A stretch of DNA of 64,000 nucleotides from positions 102,711 through 166,710 of the forward strand of contig CAZCTC010000009.1 in assembly GCA_964501335.1 (NCBI GenBank), in the 5' to 3' direction. Shown piece after piece: positions 1-11,200 of this stretch. Position 1 is the stretch's first letter, and the number at the start of each line of letters is the position of its first letter. The notes beneath the pieces were generated by a model. That model had not been told where the DNA came from. It was given only the letters and a program-made list of their open reading frames with translations, and did not search any database. This DNA comes from CAZCTC01 sp964501335. GTDB lineage: Bacteria; Chloroflexota; Anaerolineae; B4-G1; SLSP01. A program made the translations under genes and the position numbers.

Positions 1-258
1 TGAAAAAAACAGCCAGGCCGGACCGATCCATATCGCACTCCCCAGCACCCAGCCTTCCCAAAACGGCATAACCTCCGGCACCGAACTCCACAACAACTGC
101 GCCCCATGCGCCAGCATCCACACCGCCCCGGTCAACAATAAAAAAGTCAGCGACTGCGCCTCCATATGCAAGGCCCGCCGTCGCCATGCATACCCCGCCA
201 GCCCGATCAATAACAGGCTGGCCAGCACCAACAGAAAACTATAACTGCTAAACACCAT
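1..258 (-). CDS. Membrane sensor protein, probable histidine kinase, N-terminal part only
   Basis: The reading frame starts at ATG 258 and runs off the left edge, so only about 86 residues are visible. They form hydrophobic segments at roughly residues 5-22, 36-52 and 66-85, separated by short loops including an RRR cluster after the first. This resembles the 7TM N-terminal region of some histidine kinases. A GGAGG sequence lies six bases before the ATG. The start overlaps the last codons of the preceding kinase gene (stop at 250-248), which implies translational coupling and one transcript. No kinase motif is in the window, so the histidine kinase assignment rests on context and the hydrophobic pattern. 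Another membrane sensor is possible. Confidence 0.6.
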   Translation of the reverse strand, partial: MVFSSYSFLLVLASLLLIGLAGYAWRRRALHMEAQSLTFLLLTGAVWMLAHGAQLLWSSVPEVMPFWEGWVLGSAIWIGPAWLFFS

Positions 259-3145
259 CCGGAACCTCCGTCCCGGGAACCGTCACCGGCACGGTAAAAC
301 TAAACCGGCTCCCCACGCCGACCTGACTTTCCACCCAGATCCGCCCGCCGTGATGTTCGACAATCTCCCGACAGATCGAAAGCCCCAGCCCCGTTCCCGA
401 CCGCCGCGTCCCCTGCGAACGATTGCCCACCTGCCGGAATCGTTCAAAAACCTTTCCCAGATCTTCCGGCGCGATTCCCACCCCCGTATCCGTCACCGAC
501 ACCCAGACCGAAGGTTCCGCCACCGGAGTGCTGGCCACCACCGCTCCCGCACAGGCCCCAAAAATATTCGGCGCCTCGCCTGGAGCCAGCAACCGCGCCG
601 CCACGGTCACCTCGCCCTCATCCGTAAACTTCAACGCATTGGAAAGCAAATTGGTCACCACCTGGACCAATCGATCGCGATCGCCGTACAACTCCGGCAA
701 CGAATCATGGACATCCATCCGCAGCTTCAACTTCCGCTCCAACGCCAGCGAATGCACCCCCGCCAGACTTGATTCCAGCGCATCTTCCAGCTTCAACGAA
801 GCCATCTCCCACTCCAACCGCCCGGATTCCATCTTCGCCAGATCCAACACATCATTGATCAACCGCGTCAACCGATCGCCCTCGCTGATAATGATCGCCA
901 GATTTTCATCAATCCGCTGACAGGCCACCGCACTCTTCTCATCGTCCTGCGGCAACCGCGGCCGAATATTACGGTTAAACTGCTTCTGAATCAAATGCGC
1001 AAACCCCAACACCGACGTCATCGGCGTCCGCAACTCATGCGAAACCATCGACACAAAATCATCCTTCATCCGGGCCATCTCAACTTCCTGCGTGATGTCC
1101 CGCAGCACCGTTACCGCTCCGCTCGAAGCCCCGGTGCCGCTGCGCAAAGCACACGCCGACGCCCGATACACCCGACTGCCCCACATAATATCGGCCGTAG
1201 CCACCGCCGATTCCTGCGACTGCGCCTCCATCACCACCTGCGCCAGCGCCGCCTCCGGCAAAACCTCCTCCAATCGCTTCCCCACCATGATCGCTTCCGG
1301 CCGATTGACCAGCTGCGTAAAAATCGGATTCACCCGGGTCACGCGATCCTGCAAGTCTGTCACCACCAGCCCGTCCGCCACATTCTGCAAAATCACATCC
1401 AGGCGGGCATGTTCTTCCGCCAGATCCTCATAAGCCCGCTCCAGCTCTCCCGTCCGGGCCCGCACCTCACGCTCCAGGTTCCGACTGTACGCCTCCACCT
1501 GCCGATAAAGCCGGGCGTTCTCCACCGAAGCCGCCGCCTGCTGTCCCAAAAAGTGCAGCAGCTCCACCTCTCGCCGCGTATACGAACGCTGATACAACAA
1601 CGGCCCCAGACAATAAAGGCCGACCAGCATCCCCCCAATCGTCAGCGGCAGACAGAGCGCAATCTGATGCACCTTCAGAAAATTCTCCGCCTCCAACGGC
1701 AGATCGATCGGCATATAAGCCGAGACAATCGGCTGAGTTCGATACTGAGCGTAACGCACCAACGGATGGTCCAATCCCAACGGCGGCCGTTCCACCCCAT
1801 CCTGCTGCCAGTTCAACTGCGCCCCATCCGAATCGAGCACCGCCAGCGCCGCCCAACAAATCTGCAACTGCTGCGGCACATCCACAATCAACAGCTCCGC
1901 CAGCCGCTCCGGCACGATCGTCGTCGCCACCCGGGCCCCCAGAGCCGGCACCACCTGCTGATAATCCACCCGATTGCGATAGAAAGCCCGATCGATCAAC
2001 ATCTGCGTCCGTTGTCGCAATGGATTGAATGCCAGAGCAATCGTCAGAGTCGCCACAAAAACCGCCAGCGTATTGTCTTCCAGATTCAACATCTGCCGCA
2101 ACAACACCGCCAGCAGAAAAAGCAATCCCAGATAGAACGACCCCAACACAATCGTCACCGTCACATAGACCAGGCTCCGATTGATCAACAAATCCAGATC
2201 CCACAACCGATAGCGCATTCCGGCAATCCCCAGGCTGACCAGCAACAGACCCGCCGGCATATAAGCCATAATCGGCGTCCCGATCAACTTAAAGAACAAC
2301 CCCATCGTGGTATACTGGGTTAAAAATTGATCCAGGAAAGGCTGTACCAGAATGGTCTCCATCATCAGCATCACGGAGACCCCCGCCCCCAACACCACCC
2401 AGCGCGTCTGCCGTCGCTGCTGTACCGAAGCATGCCGGTAACGATAGATCTGCGCCGCCACCCCCGACCCATATCCCCCAATAAAGATCAACATCACAAA
2501 GGCATAGGTCAATACAGGATAAGCAAAGAAATAATCCGGCAGACAGGCCCAGGCCAGACAGGCCACACTCCAAAAAATCGCCAGCCGCTTGGTCCACGGA
2601 GGAGTAAAAACACCATCGGGGAATAAATAGAAGAACCAGACCTCAAACCCCAGCCCCAAACTGTAAACCAGCAAATCCAGCCGCCACATCAGCGGAGAGA
2701 GATGCATATTGCTCGAAGCAGGCCCCTCCCGCGCCACAAACCACAAGGTCGGCGTCAACACCACCCCCAGCAAAATCAGGGCCAGCGACATAAAGATCGA
2801 AACCCAATCCTGGGAACGTCGCGCAAAAATCACAATTCCCAGCAGAACAAAAACCACCATCAACACCGCTTCAGGCATCAAGGTATAGAAAACAAAAAAC
2901 TTCGGCGAAAGGCCCACACTCCTTAACAACATATCATAGGTGACCGCGGCCCCTTGCGTCGCAGTCACCACCGCCAGTTGCTGCGCCATTCGCCCCGACA
3001 ATGCGGAGAGGAAAGCCCACAGAATCGCCAGCAACAACCCACCCCAAACAGTCCAAACCGCGGCTAACCGAAGCCCCTGCAAAGGTGCGCGTTGAATTGT
3101 TACCCCCCCCACCGTCGAATTGATCGTTGTGTCCGAAGAAACCAT
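248..3145 (-). CDS. Membrane-bound sensor histidine kinase (multi-TM, GAF, PAS, HisKA, HATPase)
   Basis: A 965-aa sensor kinase. About ten hydrophobic segments occupy residues 20-375, ending near a YRLWDLDLLINR motif. A GAF-like domain follows (about 400-545), then a coiled linker, a PAS domain (about 585-680), a HisKA dimerisation helix with phospho-acceptor His703 in a SHELRTP motif, and a HATPase_c domain with N box (LLSNALKF), G1 (DTGVGI) and G2 (GTGLGL). It has no receiver domain, unlike the three larger kinases in this cluster, so its phosphoryl group must go to a separate receiver; the small receiver gene at 16785-17174 is a candidate. GGAGGTAAAAA precedes the ATG. It lies 45 bp after the cyclase gene and overlaps the next gene by 11 bp. 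The signal sensed cannot be read from the sequence. Confidence 0.93.
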   Translation of the reverse strand: MVSSDTTINSTVGGVTIQRAPLQGLRLAAVWTVWGGLLLAILWAFLSALSGRMAQQLAVVTATQGAAVTYDMLLRSVGLSPKFFVFYTLMPEAVLMVVFVLLGIVIFARRSQDWVSIFMSLALILLGVVLTPTLWFVAREGPASSNMHLSPLMWRLDLLVYSLGLGFEVWFFYLFPDGVFTPPWTKRLAIFWSVACLAWACLPDYFFAYPVLTYAFVMLIFIGGYGSGVAAQIYRYRHASVQQRRQTRWVVLGAGVSVMLMMETILVQPFLDQFLTQYTTMGLFFKLIGTPIMAYMPAGLLLVSLGIAGMRYRLWDLDLLINRSLVYVTVTIVLGSFYLGLLFLLAVLLRQMLNLEDNTLAVFVATLTIALAFNPLRQRTQMLIDRAFYRNRVDYQQVVPALGARVATTIVPERLAELLIVDVPQQLQICWAALAVLDSDGAQLNWQQDGVERPPLGLDHPLVRYAQYRTQPIVSAYMPIDLPLEAENFLKVHQIALCLPLTIGGMLVGLYCLGPLLYQRSYTRREVELLHFLGQQAAASVENARLYRQVEAYSRNLEREVRARTGELERAYEDLAEEHARLDVILQNVADGLVVTDLQDRVTRVNPIFTQLVNRPEAIMVGKRLEEVLPEAALAQVVMEAQSQESAVATADIMWGSRVYRASACALRSGTGASSGAVTVLRDITQEVEMARMKDDFVSMVSHELRTPMTSVLGFAHLIQKQFNRNIRPRLPQDDEKSAVACQRIDENLAIIISEGDRLTRLINDVLDLAKMESGRLEWEMASLKLEDALESSLAGVHSLALERKLKLRMDVHDSLPELYGDRDRLVQVVTNLLSNALKFTDEGEVTVAARLLAPGEAPNIFGACAGAVVASTPVAEPSVWVSVTDTGVGIAPEDLGKVFERFRQVGNRSQGTRRSGTGLGLSICREIVEHHGGRIWVESQVGVGSRFSFTVPVTVPGTEVPDGV

Positions 3146-3190
3146 TTTTTACCTCCCGGCCCCTCATTGGCAGCCGGAAATCACAGGAAC

Positions 3191-5035
3191 CTACTCCCGC
3201 AGCCCTAACATCTCAAACACCAGATCCGGTTCACTGTGCCCCTTCAGTTTGATCAATCCCAGTTCCCGGGCAATCACCTGATCCCGCACCCGATCGTAAG
3301 CGGTCGGATTCATCAAAATCTGCCCCGCCACGGCATGATTCTGCAACCGCGACGCCAGATTGACCCCATCACCGATCGCCGTGTAATTCTGCAATACAGT
3401 CGACCCCACATTCCCCACAACCGCCGGCCCCGTAACAATCCCAATCCCAAAGCCCAACCGCTCCGAAGGCGGCATATGGATATTCATCGCCGCTATCTGC
3501 CGCTGCATCGTCAACGCCGCCCGCACCGCCCGCAGGGTGTGATCCGTCTGCGACAGCGGCGCATTGAAGATCGCCATCACGGCATCGCCGATAAACTTGT
3601 CCAACGTCCCATCCTGTGCCAGCACCGCATCGGCAGCCAGCGTCAGATACCGGTTCAAGATCTCGACCAGCATCTCCGGCGCCATCTTCTCGCTGAACGA
3701 CGTGAAGCCCCGGATATCCGCAAAGAGGATCGTCACTTCCTGCCGCACGCCTCCCAACTGCACCCGCGTCGGATCTGAAAGCAGCTGCGCCACCACCCGC
3801 GGCGCCACATACCGTTCAAACGTCCTGCGCACGGTCCGCACCTGCTCTTCCAGCTGTCGCTGTTCCGTCAGGTCGTCTACCACAATCGCAATCCCGGTCG
3901 TCTGCTCGTGATTGTCCTTCAACGGACTCAAATGCACCTGCAACACCACCGGCCCCCGTCCCGGCAACACCGATTGCAGCTCATACCCCACCACCGACTG
4001 ATCCTGTTCTTTCACGGTCTCCACCAGCTGGCAGATATGCCGGCTTAATTCCGGCAGCGCCTCCCGATAGTGCATCCCCATCGTCGTCGCCGCCTCAACC
4101 CCCAGAATTCGCTCCGCGGCCCGGTTGACGATGGTGATCAAATCCTTCACATCCGTCGTGATCACGCCGCTCGCAATACTGGCGAAGATATTGTCCATAT
4201 AGTTCTTGATCTCCGCCATCGCATCGCGTTGCCGCTTCACATCGGCAAACAACCGCGCATTCTCCACCGCCACCGCCGCCTGTCCCGCCAGCGCCACCAA
4301 CAGCTTCTCATCGCTGGCCGTAAAGATCGGTTGCCCCGGGCCCCGGCCCAACAACACAAACCCGATAATCCGCTCCCGCGTCTTCAACGGCGCGCACAGA
4401 ATCATCGCCACCTCAGACGAGGCCTCAACCGGAATCGAGTCCGCATTCAAAATCCGCGGTCGTCCATCCGTCAACACCGCCGGGAAGATCGGTTCCGCCG
4501 TCGCCTCCAGCGCTTTTTCCAGGTTCTCACCGCCGAAACCCAGCCGCGTCACCAGTTCCCCAGTCTCCGAGTGCAACAACACCACGCCCACATCCACATG
4601 GATGATCCGGATCGCCTCCGCCAGCACCAACGGCGGAATCGCATCCGGGTCCAGGCTTGAACTGATAGACTCGCCGATGTTGTACAACAGGTTGATCTCT
4701 CGATAGCGTTCCAGCATCTCCTGCGCCAGCGACCGGTTCTCCAGCGCCCGCGACAGCCATTGCTCCACGCTCATCCGCACCATCCCCAGCAAGGCCCCGC
4801 CGCCGTCCGCCGATTCCAGCCCCCAGGCCAACAGTGCCCCGAACGTCTCCCCCTCAACGATCACCGGCAGAGTTTGCGCCTCGCCCCCATCCGGCCGATT
4901 CCCGGCCTCCGCAAAAACCCGCCCGTCGTTCTCGACCAACGCCATCGCCAGGCCCGGTATAATCTGCACAGCCTGTGTCAACAATTCCACGACCGACCGA
5001 CGATTTAATAATCGACGCAGAGGTACGATTTCCAT
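3191..5035 (-). CDS. GAF-PAS-class III adenylate/guanylate cyclase
   Basis: A 614-aa soluble protein predicted to make a cyclic nucleotide, most likely cAMP. An N-terminal region (1-100) is followed by a GAF domain (about 105-270), a PAS domain (about 280-400) and a class III cyclase catalytic domain (about 425-610). Metal-binding aspartates are Asp440 (in FADIRGF) and Asp484 (in DKFIGD). Lys480 and Thr552 (in NYTAIGD) occupy the purine-selecting positions and fit ATP rather than GTP, as in class IIIb cyclases. Asn559 and Arg563 (VNLASRL) are the transition-state pair. The catalytic set appears complete. It lies 24 bp after the 949-aa hybrid kinase and 45 bp before the 965-aa kinase, so it is probably co-transcribed with them. 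It is the only recognisable output enzyme of the signalling island. ATP specificity is inferred from two residues. Confidence 0.93.
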   Translation of the reverse strand: MEIVPLRRLLNRRSVVELLTQAVQIIPGLAMALVENDGRVFAEAGNRPDGGEAQTLPVIVEGETFGALLAWGLESADGGGALLGMVRMSVEQWLSRALENRSLAQEMLERYREINLLYNIGESISSSLDPDAIPPLVLAEAIRIIHVDVGVVLLHSETGELVTRLGFGGENLEKALEATAEPIFPAVLTDGRPRILNADSIPVEASSEVAMILCAPLKTRERIIGFVLLGRGPGQPIFTASDEKLLVALAGQAAVAVENARLFADVKRQRDAMAEIKNYMDNIFASIASGVITTDVKDLITIVNRAAERILGVEAATTMGMHYREALPELSRHICQLVETVKEQDQSVVGYELQSVLPGRGPVVLQVHLSPLKDNHEQTTGIAIVVDDLTEQRQLEEQVRTVRRTFERYVAPRVVAQLLSDPTRVQLGGVRQEVTILFADIRGFTSFSEKMAPEMLVEILNRYLTLAADAVLAQDGTLDKFIGDAVMAIFNAPLSQTDHTLRAVRAALTMQRQIAAMNIHMPPSERLGFGIGIVTGPAVVGNVGSTVLQNYTAIGDGVNLASRLQNHAVAGQILMNPTAYDRVRDQVIARELGLIKLKGHSEPDLVFEMLGLRE

Positions 5036-5059
5036 ACTTCTCTCTCCCTCTTTCTCTCG

Positions 5060-7909
5060 TTACGACCCTTTAGATTCCGGCTCTTTCAACGCCCCATCGC
5101 CATTGTGATCAGGCGTCTCGCCGGCGACAACGACGATCGTACAGCTCCGCTTCGAATCCTGGAACCGAAGCGCCTTTAAAATCTCCGCATCATTGAACTG
5201 CGACAACATCTCATCCAACACCACCAGATCCGGGCGGAGCGCCTCCATTGTCGAAAGCACCCCACGGGGATCGTAGGCTTCCACCACTTCAAATCCCTGG
5301 TCCCGCAGCACGCCCGTAATCGACTCCAAAATCCGCCGATCCGAGCCGGCCACCATGGCCCGCCGCGCCTCCCGTCGCCCCGACACCAGTCCCGAAACTG
5401 TCCCCAACAGATCCCGCGGCTCCACCGGCTTCGTCAAATAGGCATCCGCCCCCAACACCAGCCCGCGTTGCCGATCTTCCAAAATCGAAAGGATCAAGAT
5501 CGGAATGCGCACCGTCAACGGATCGTTCTTCAACAACTGCGTCACATCAAAGCCCGACAGCCCCGGCATCATCACATCCAGCAAAATCACATCCGGTTGC
5601 TCCCGCCGCGCCATCGTCAACGCATCCATCCCATTCGAGGCCTCCAGAATCTGATAGCCCGCCTGAGATAATTCCTCCGCCAGCAGCATCCGGATATGCT
5701 CCTCATCGTCCACAATCAACACCCGCGACGCATCCCCCGAATAAGCCGGCAACGAATCCGTCACCCGCCGCCGAATCTGCGAGAGGAATAACGGCCCGCG
5801 CGACTCGGCCTCCCGTTTGCCCCACGGCAACGTAAAGGAAAAGGTCGAGCCCTTCCCTAACTCCGACTCGCACCAGATCTCGCCCCGGTAATGTAATACT
5901 ATTTCCCGGCAAATCGCCAGTCCCAACCCCGTCCCTTTCGGCTTATCCCGCAGGGTATCCCCCACCTGCTGGAACCGCTTGAAAAGTTTTGAAAGCGCCT
6001 CCGGCGGAATTCCCATTCCACTGTCCGCCACCTCCACCAGCACCCCGCCGTCCTCCGGCGTCGTCCACTCGTGAATCTCCTCTCCGGCCGCCAGCGACTT
6101 CACCGTCACCTTGATCTCGCCCCGCGGCGTAAACTTCACCGCATTGGAAAGCAAATTCAACAGCACCTGCTGGACGCGATCCGAATCCGCCCACAGCATC
6201 GACAGCTCCGGCGCCACATCCACCACCAGCGCCACACCTTTGCCCTCGATCGACCCCCGGATCTCCTCCGTCACATGCTTAACCAACGCCGCCAGATCGA
6301 ACGACTGATCGTGCCATTCAATCCGCCCCGCTTCCATCTTCGCCACATCCAGCACATCATTGATCAACCGCGTCAGCCGCTCCGCCTCACTGACGATAAT
6401 CCCCAGGTTCTCCTGCATCCGCGGCAGCGCCTTCTGAAATCGCGGCTCGGCTTTCACTGCCGAAGGGATCAAATCCCGCTCCAACGCCTTGCTGCACAAC
6501 TTCGCAAACCCCAACACCGACGTCAACGGCGTCCGCAACTCGTGCGACACCGTCGAAATAAACTCTGTCTTCATCCGATCCACCTCGACATCATGCGTGA
6601 TGTCCCGAAATACCACCACAATCCCCATCATCTTATCCGCTGTCCGCAGCACACAGGCCGACGTGCGATAAATCCGCTGTCCCCGCGTCACCAGATCCGC
6701 AGAACTCGTAATCCCCGGATTCAACAACGCCCCTTGCAACAGCATCATCAATTCCGGCACCGGAAACACATCCACCAACCGCCGCCCCACCAGCGAATCC
6801 GCCACCCCTGGCGTGATCCGTGCAAAAGCTGGATTCACCCGCAGCAGCCGCCCCTCCAGATCCGTCAATACCAACCCGTCATCCATCGTATTCAAGATCA
6901 CTTCCAGCGTATTGCGCTCCTCCGCCAGTTCATGCAGCCGCGCCTCCACCTTTCGCTCCAGATCCTGATTCAAATCCTGCAACTGCCGTCGATACCCTAC
7001 AATCTGCTGCGCCGCCTGATAGAAATGATCCGCTACCTGCGTGAATTCCCGATCCGAACTCCCCGAAAACAGCTCCGCATCTTCCGTCCCCGGCTGAGCC
7101 AGCCGCTCCGCCATCAACCGCAGCTCTCCCAATGGCTCGGTAATCGAGTTAAACAACAACACCGACATAAAAATTCCCACCGCCAGACTCAACATCGAAA
7201 GCTGTACCGCCCGATCGATCTGCCCCCCAGAGTTCCGCAACGGAACCCCCACCACCACCAGACTGATCGCCACCAACAGCACAAAAAAGGCCAGCTTGAT
7301 CGTCAACGTCGCATGGATGGCCGCTCCGCGCCACACCATCCGCCGCGCCAGATCGCGCCGCACCTGCCGCAGCATATCCATAATCACCAGTTCCGTCACC
7401 GCAAAAGCAAAAATCACATACAACGCCACCGCCAGCATCCCCCCCAGCAGCACATACAAACCGTGGCTCCAAAAACCCAGCGCCGTCGAAATCACCGCCG
7501 TCGCCACCAGCACCACCACGCTGCTCAGGAACACCGCCAGCCAGGCATTCAAATAAGGCAGATTCTCCAACGTCGCCAGCGCATCCTGCAACTCCGGCGT
7601 CGTCAAATCCGACCGCAACCTTCCCTCCACCACCATCCGATTCAGCCGGATCATCCGTCCCAATTCCCCCCAGGGCCGCCAGCGATGAAACATCCCAAAC
7701 AACACATAATGGATCACCGCCCCGGCCAACACCCCGCCGCCGATCATCGCCACCAATAATCCCATTCCCTGCATGGAAAAATCCGCCGCCGTCACAATGA
7801 ACACCAATCCCAATGTAGCCGCCATTTGACCGCCCAACACCGCAAAAACGGCTACCGCAAACCCGTAGCTGATCTCCGTTGCCAACGCCTTAAAAATACG
7901 GTTCAACAT
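5060..7909 (-). CDS. Hybrid histidine kinase with one intact and one degenerate receiver domain
   Basis: A 949-aa hybrid kinase. Several membrane segments lie within residues 1-265, followed by a HAMP-like and coiled-coil linker, a PAS domain (about 338-440), HisKA with His456 in SHELRTP, and HATPase_c (LLSNAVKF, DSGMGI, GTGLGL). The first receiver (about 728-840) has the acidic pair DDE, phospho-acceptor Asp778 (LLDVMMPG) and the conserved Lys in TKPVE. A second receiver-like segment (about 855-949) keeps Asp899 (VVLDEM) but lacks the N-terminal acidic pair and ends before the conserved Lys, so it is probably non-functional or regulatory. The gene starts with ATG close to an AGGTAGGAG sequence. 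The cyclase gene follows after 24 bp. A repeat-filled gap of 336 bp separates it from the kinase gene upstream. Confidence 0.93.
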   Translation of the reverse strand: MLNRIFKALATEISYGFAVAVFAVLGGQMAATLGLVFIVTAADFSMQGMGLLVAMIGGGVLAGAVIHYVLFGMFHRWRPWGELGRMIRLNRMVVEGRLRSDLTTPELQDALATLENLPYLNAWLAVFLSSVVVLVATAVISTALGFWSHGLYVLLGGMLAVALYVIFAFAVTELVIMDMLRQVRRDLARRMVWRGAAIHATLTIKLAFFVLLVAISLVVVGVPLRNSGGQIDRAVQLSMLSLAVGIFMSVLLFNSITEPLGELRLMAERLAQPGTEDAELFSGSSDREFTQVADHFYQAAQQIVGYRRQLQDLNQDLERKVEARLHELAEERNTLEVILNTMDDGLVLTDLEGRLLRVNPAFARITPGVADSLVGRRLVDVFPVPELMMLLQGALLNPGITSSADLVTRGQRIYRTSACVLRTADKMMGIVVVFRDITHDVEVDRMKTEFISTVSHELRTPLTSVLGFAKLCSKALERDLIPSAVKAEPRFQKALPRMQENLGIIVSEAERLTRLINDVLDVAKMEAGRIEWHDQSFDLAALVKHVTEEIRGSIEGKGVALVVDVAPELSMLWADSDRVQQVLLNLLSNAVKFTPRGEIKVTVKSLAAGEEIHEWTTPEDGGVLVEVADSGMGIPPEALSKLFKRFQQVGDTLRDKPKGTGLGLAICREIVLHYRGEIWCESELGKGSTFSFTLPWGKREAESRGPLFLSQIRRRVTDSLPAYSGDASRVLIVDDEEHIRMLLAEELSQAGYQILEASNGMDALTMARREQPDVILLDVMMPGLSGFDVTQLLKNDPLTVRIPILILSILEDRQRGLVLGADAYLTKPVEPRDLLGTVSGLVSGRREARRAMVAGSDRRILESITGVLRDQGFEVVEAYDPRGVLSTMEALRPDLVVLDEMLSQFNDAEILKALRFQDSKRSCTIVVVAGETPDHNGDGALKEPESKGS

Positions 7910-8245
7910 CTCCTACCTCAACATAATCCATGTAAGGGCCGGGTCTTCCCCGCCCAATCCGTCATCCACAACACACTCTTTACGTTCCATCGCCCCTGAA
8001 AGATGCAAGACCTCCGTAAAATCGGAATTCGTTGCACCTGCCGGGAATCCCCCCACCGGTGCCTCTACTGTAAGGGCGGGGTTATCCCGCCCCTACGCGG
8101 GGATCATTCCCCGTAGGAGTACCCAATCCTGCTTCAGAGATGACCGACTGTTCCCCTGAGGGCGGCCACATTGGGCCGCCCCTACAACGGCGCCCCGCTT
8201 CCGCTCTTCCATTCTTCCGCTCTTCCAATCTTCCTCATCTACTTC
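7910..8245. other. Intergenic region with REP-like palindromes and gene-end repeats
   Basis: This 336-bp gap holds no convincing gene. It contains three copies of a GTA(G/A)GGGCGG palindrome (7931-7957, 8070-8095 and 8157-8185 in inverse orientation). A pyrimidine run made of TTCCGCTCTTCC-type units lies at about 8203-8235. A GTAGACAG-type repeat at 8239-8263, read on the minus strand, overlaps the 3' end of the upstream kinase gene. No T-run terminator or clear promoter was seen. Confidence 0.7.
7931..8185. repeat. Cluster of three GTAGGGGCG-type REP-like palindromes
   Basis: Three short imperfect palindromes built on G-G-G-C-G and its complement, at 7931-7957, 8070-8095 and 8157-8185. The 5' GTAG/GTAA head resembles bacterial REP sequences, which often begin with GTAG. 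Related copies occur at 20577-20604, 21016-21042, 21058-21085 and 41974-42022. No RAYT-type (REP-associated) transposase gene is in the window. Confidence 0.7.
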
Positions 8246-11200
8246 CTACTGTCTACTTTCCCCATCCTTCAATAACCCCGCAATCGTCTCCAACAACTGC
8301 TCCGTCTCCACCGGCTTCGTCAGATACGCATTCGCCCCCAGACTCAGCCCACGCTGCCGATCCTCAATAATCGACAGAATCAAAATCGGAATCTCCGCCG
8401 TCGCCGGATCAGCCTTCAGAATCCGCGTCACATCAAACCCCGAAATATCCGGCATCATCACATCCAACACCACCAGCGCCGGATGCTCGCGCCGCGCCAG
8501 GGCCAGCGCCTCAGCCCCATTGCGGGCTTCCAATATCTGATAGCCCGCCTGTGCCAGCTCCTGCGCCAGCAGCGAACGAATATGATCCTCATCATCCACC
8601 ACCAACAACCGCTGCGCCCCGATCATCATCGGCAGCGCCGGCAGCCCCCCACTCCCCGCCGCCACCGGATTGACCGGCATCGGCTGCTGTTCCAGCGGCG
8701 TCCGCACCAACGGCAGCGTAAAATGGAACGTCGAACCGACTCCCAGCTCCGACTCCGCCCAGATCACCCCGCCGTAATGCGTGATAATCTCCCGGCAGAT
8801 CGCCAGCCCCAGCCCCGTCCCCTTCGGCTTATCCCGCAGCGTATCGCCAATCTGCTGGAACCGCTGGAAAAGCTTCGGCAAAGACTCCGCCGCAATCCCC
8901 ATCCCACTGTCCTGAATTGAGAACCGCACCCCCCCGACCGCCGGCGTCATCCAATCATGCACCATCGTGCCCGGCTCCAACGCCTGCGCCGTCAACTGAA
9001 TCATCCCCTGCTCCGTAAACTTCACCGCATTGGAAAGCAGATTCACCAACACCTGCTGCACCCGCAACGGATCAGCCGTCAATGTCGGGAACGGCCCCGG
9101 AGCCTCTACATACAATTCCAGCCGCTTCTCCAATACCCCCGGCTGCATCGTATCCACCACCCGCCCGATCAAATCCCGCAGATCCAACGACTCATCGTGC
9201 CATTCCACCTTCCCGGCTTCCATCCGCGAAATATCCAGCACATCGTTGATCAACCGGGTCAGACGCTCGCCTTCGATCACAATAATATCCAGGTTCTCCC
9301 GCACCCGCCGGACCGCCTGCTGCGCCCGCCGTTGATCCGCCGGCACCGCCGACACAATCTCACGCTCGAACGTCTTGGAAATCAACTTCGCAAACCCCAA
9401 CACCGACGTCAACGGCGTCCGCAGCTCATGAGAAACCGTGGAGATGAACTCCGTCTTCATCCGATCCACCTCTTTCTCATGCGTCACATCCCGCAGCACC
9501 GTCACCACCCCCAACGGCCGCTCTTCCTGGATCGCCAGCGCCGAAGCCTTCAACGTCCGCCCGCCGGCCAGATAGATCTCCATCGTGGCCCCGCCGCGCA
9601 CCTCTTCGGTCAGCACCCCGGTGATCAACCGCTGCAACTGCCGCTCGGTTACCACCTGCGTCAGTTTGCCGCCCACCACCTTATGCGCCGCCAGTCCGAA
9701 CAGCTGCTCGAATGCCGGATTGACCAGCAACACATACCCCTGAGGATCGGTCACAATCAACCCATCCGCAATATTACGCAGAATCGCATCCAGCTTGCTC
9801 TTCTCATCGGCCAGATTTCCGGCCATCCGCGCCAGCTCCAACGCCTGCGTCCGCGCACTCTCGAACAGCCGCGCATTTTCCAACGCCACCGTCACCTGAT
9901 GCGCCAGCGCCGTCATCAGAGCCACATCGTCCGCCTGGAACGCATCCAGCTCCTCACTCTCCAGATTGAACACCCCGATCACCCGCCGCCCCGTCAACAA
10001 CGGAATCGCAATCTCCGAACGAATCGTCGATTCGCCCGAAATATAACGCGCATCCTGCGTCACATCCGGCACATAAACCGGCGTCCGCGTCGACGCCGCT
10101 ACCGTGGAAATTCCCCCGCCCGAAAGCGGCAGCCGCAACTGCGCAATCTCCGGCGCATATCCCAACATCGCCCCCACATACAACTCATCCGTCGACTCAT
10201 CCAGCAACATAATCGTAATGTAACGATAACCGAACGCCATCGTCACTGCCGACATCACCTCGTTCAACAGCTGATCGATCGACAGAATCGAACTGATCTG
10301 CCGCGAAACCTGCTGCAACAGCTCCAACCGCGCCGCCTGGGTGCGCACCCGTTCAAACAGATGGGCATTCTCCAATGCCGCCGCCAGCTGATGCGCCAGC
10401 GCCGTCAACAACCGCACCTGCTCCGTCCCGAACGCATCCACCTGGGAACTCTCCAGGTTCAACACCCCCATCACCACCCCATTGCCGATCACCGGAATCG
10501 CCAGTTCCGACCCGATCCCCGGCGCCGACTCGATATAGCGCGGCTCCTGCACCACATTCCGCACCAACCGCAATTGCCCCGTCCCTGCCACCAGCGGCAC
10601 AATCCCACAATCGTCCGTCAGGCACTGCTGCCGCATCAACGCCTCATCCTTAATCCCCCGCTCCGCCATCACCTGCAACATCCCTGTTGCCGGATCGATC
10701 AAATGGATCGACACCACCTCAAACCCAAACGCTGCCTGGATTCGCTCGACAATCCCTTCCAGCAGCGACTCCACATGCAGCAACCCCGTAATCTGCTGCG
10801 AAACTTCATATAACAGCGATAGATCTTCGGCATTGGAAAGCACCTTCTGATACAACCGCGCATTCTGAATCGCCGCCGAAATCTGAAAAGCAAACGCCGT
10901 GACCCGGTCCCCATCTTCCGACTGATAAAAATCGGGCTGATACCCATCCAGCGTCAGCAGCCCGATGCTGTGCCCCCGCACTACCAGCGGCGCCCCGATC
11001 CACGAACGGATCGTATGCGCCCCCTCCAGATCGTCACGATGATGCCCCCACTCCGGCACATCCTGGACATCCCGTACCACCCGCGTCTGCTGCGAAAGCA
11101 TCACCTGATAGCCCAGATTGGCCTCTTCCGCCGAAATCCGCTGCCCCAACAACGCCTCGACAGACTGGAAACCCATCCCGGCCTCGAAAACCAGATCATC

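Noticed and set aside
995..2323. Long plus-strand frames rich in Arg, His, Gln and Pro opposite the kinases, cyclase, A2M genes and pbpC
   Set aside because: These are antisense shadows of GC-rich minus-strand genes; they lack ribosome sites and have no recognisable domain.
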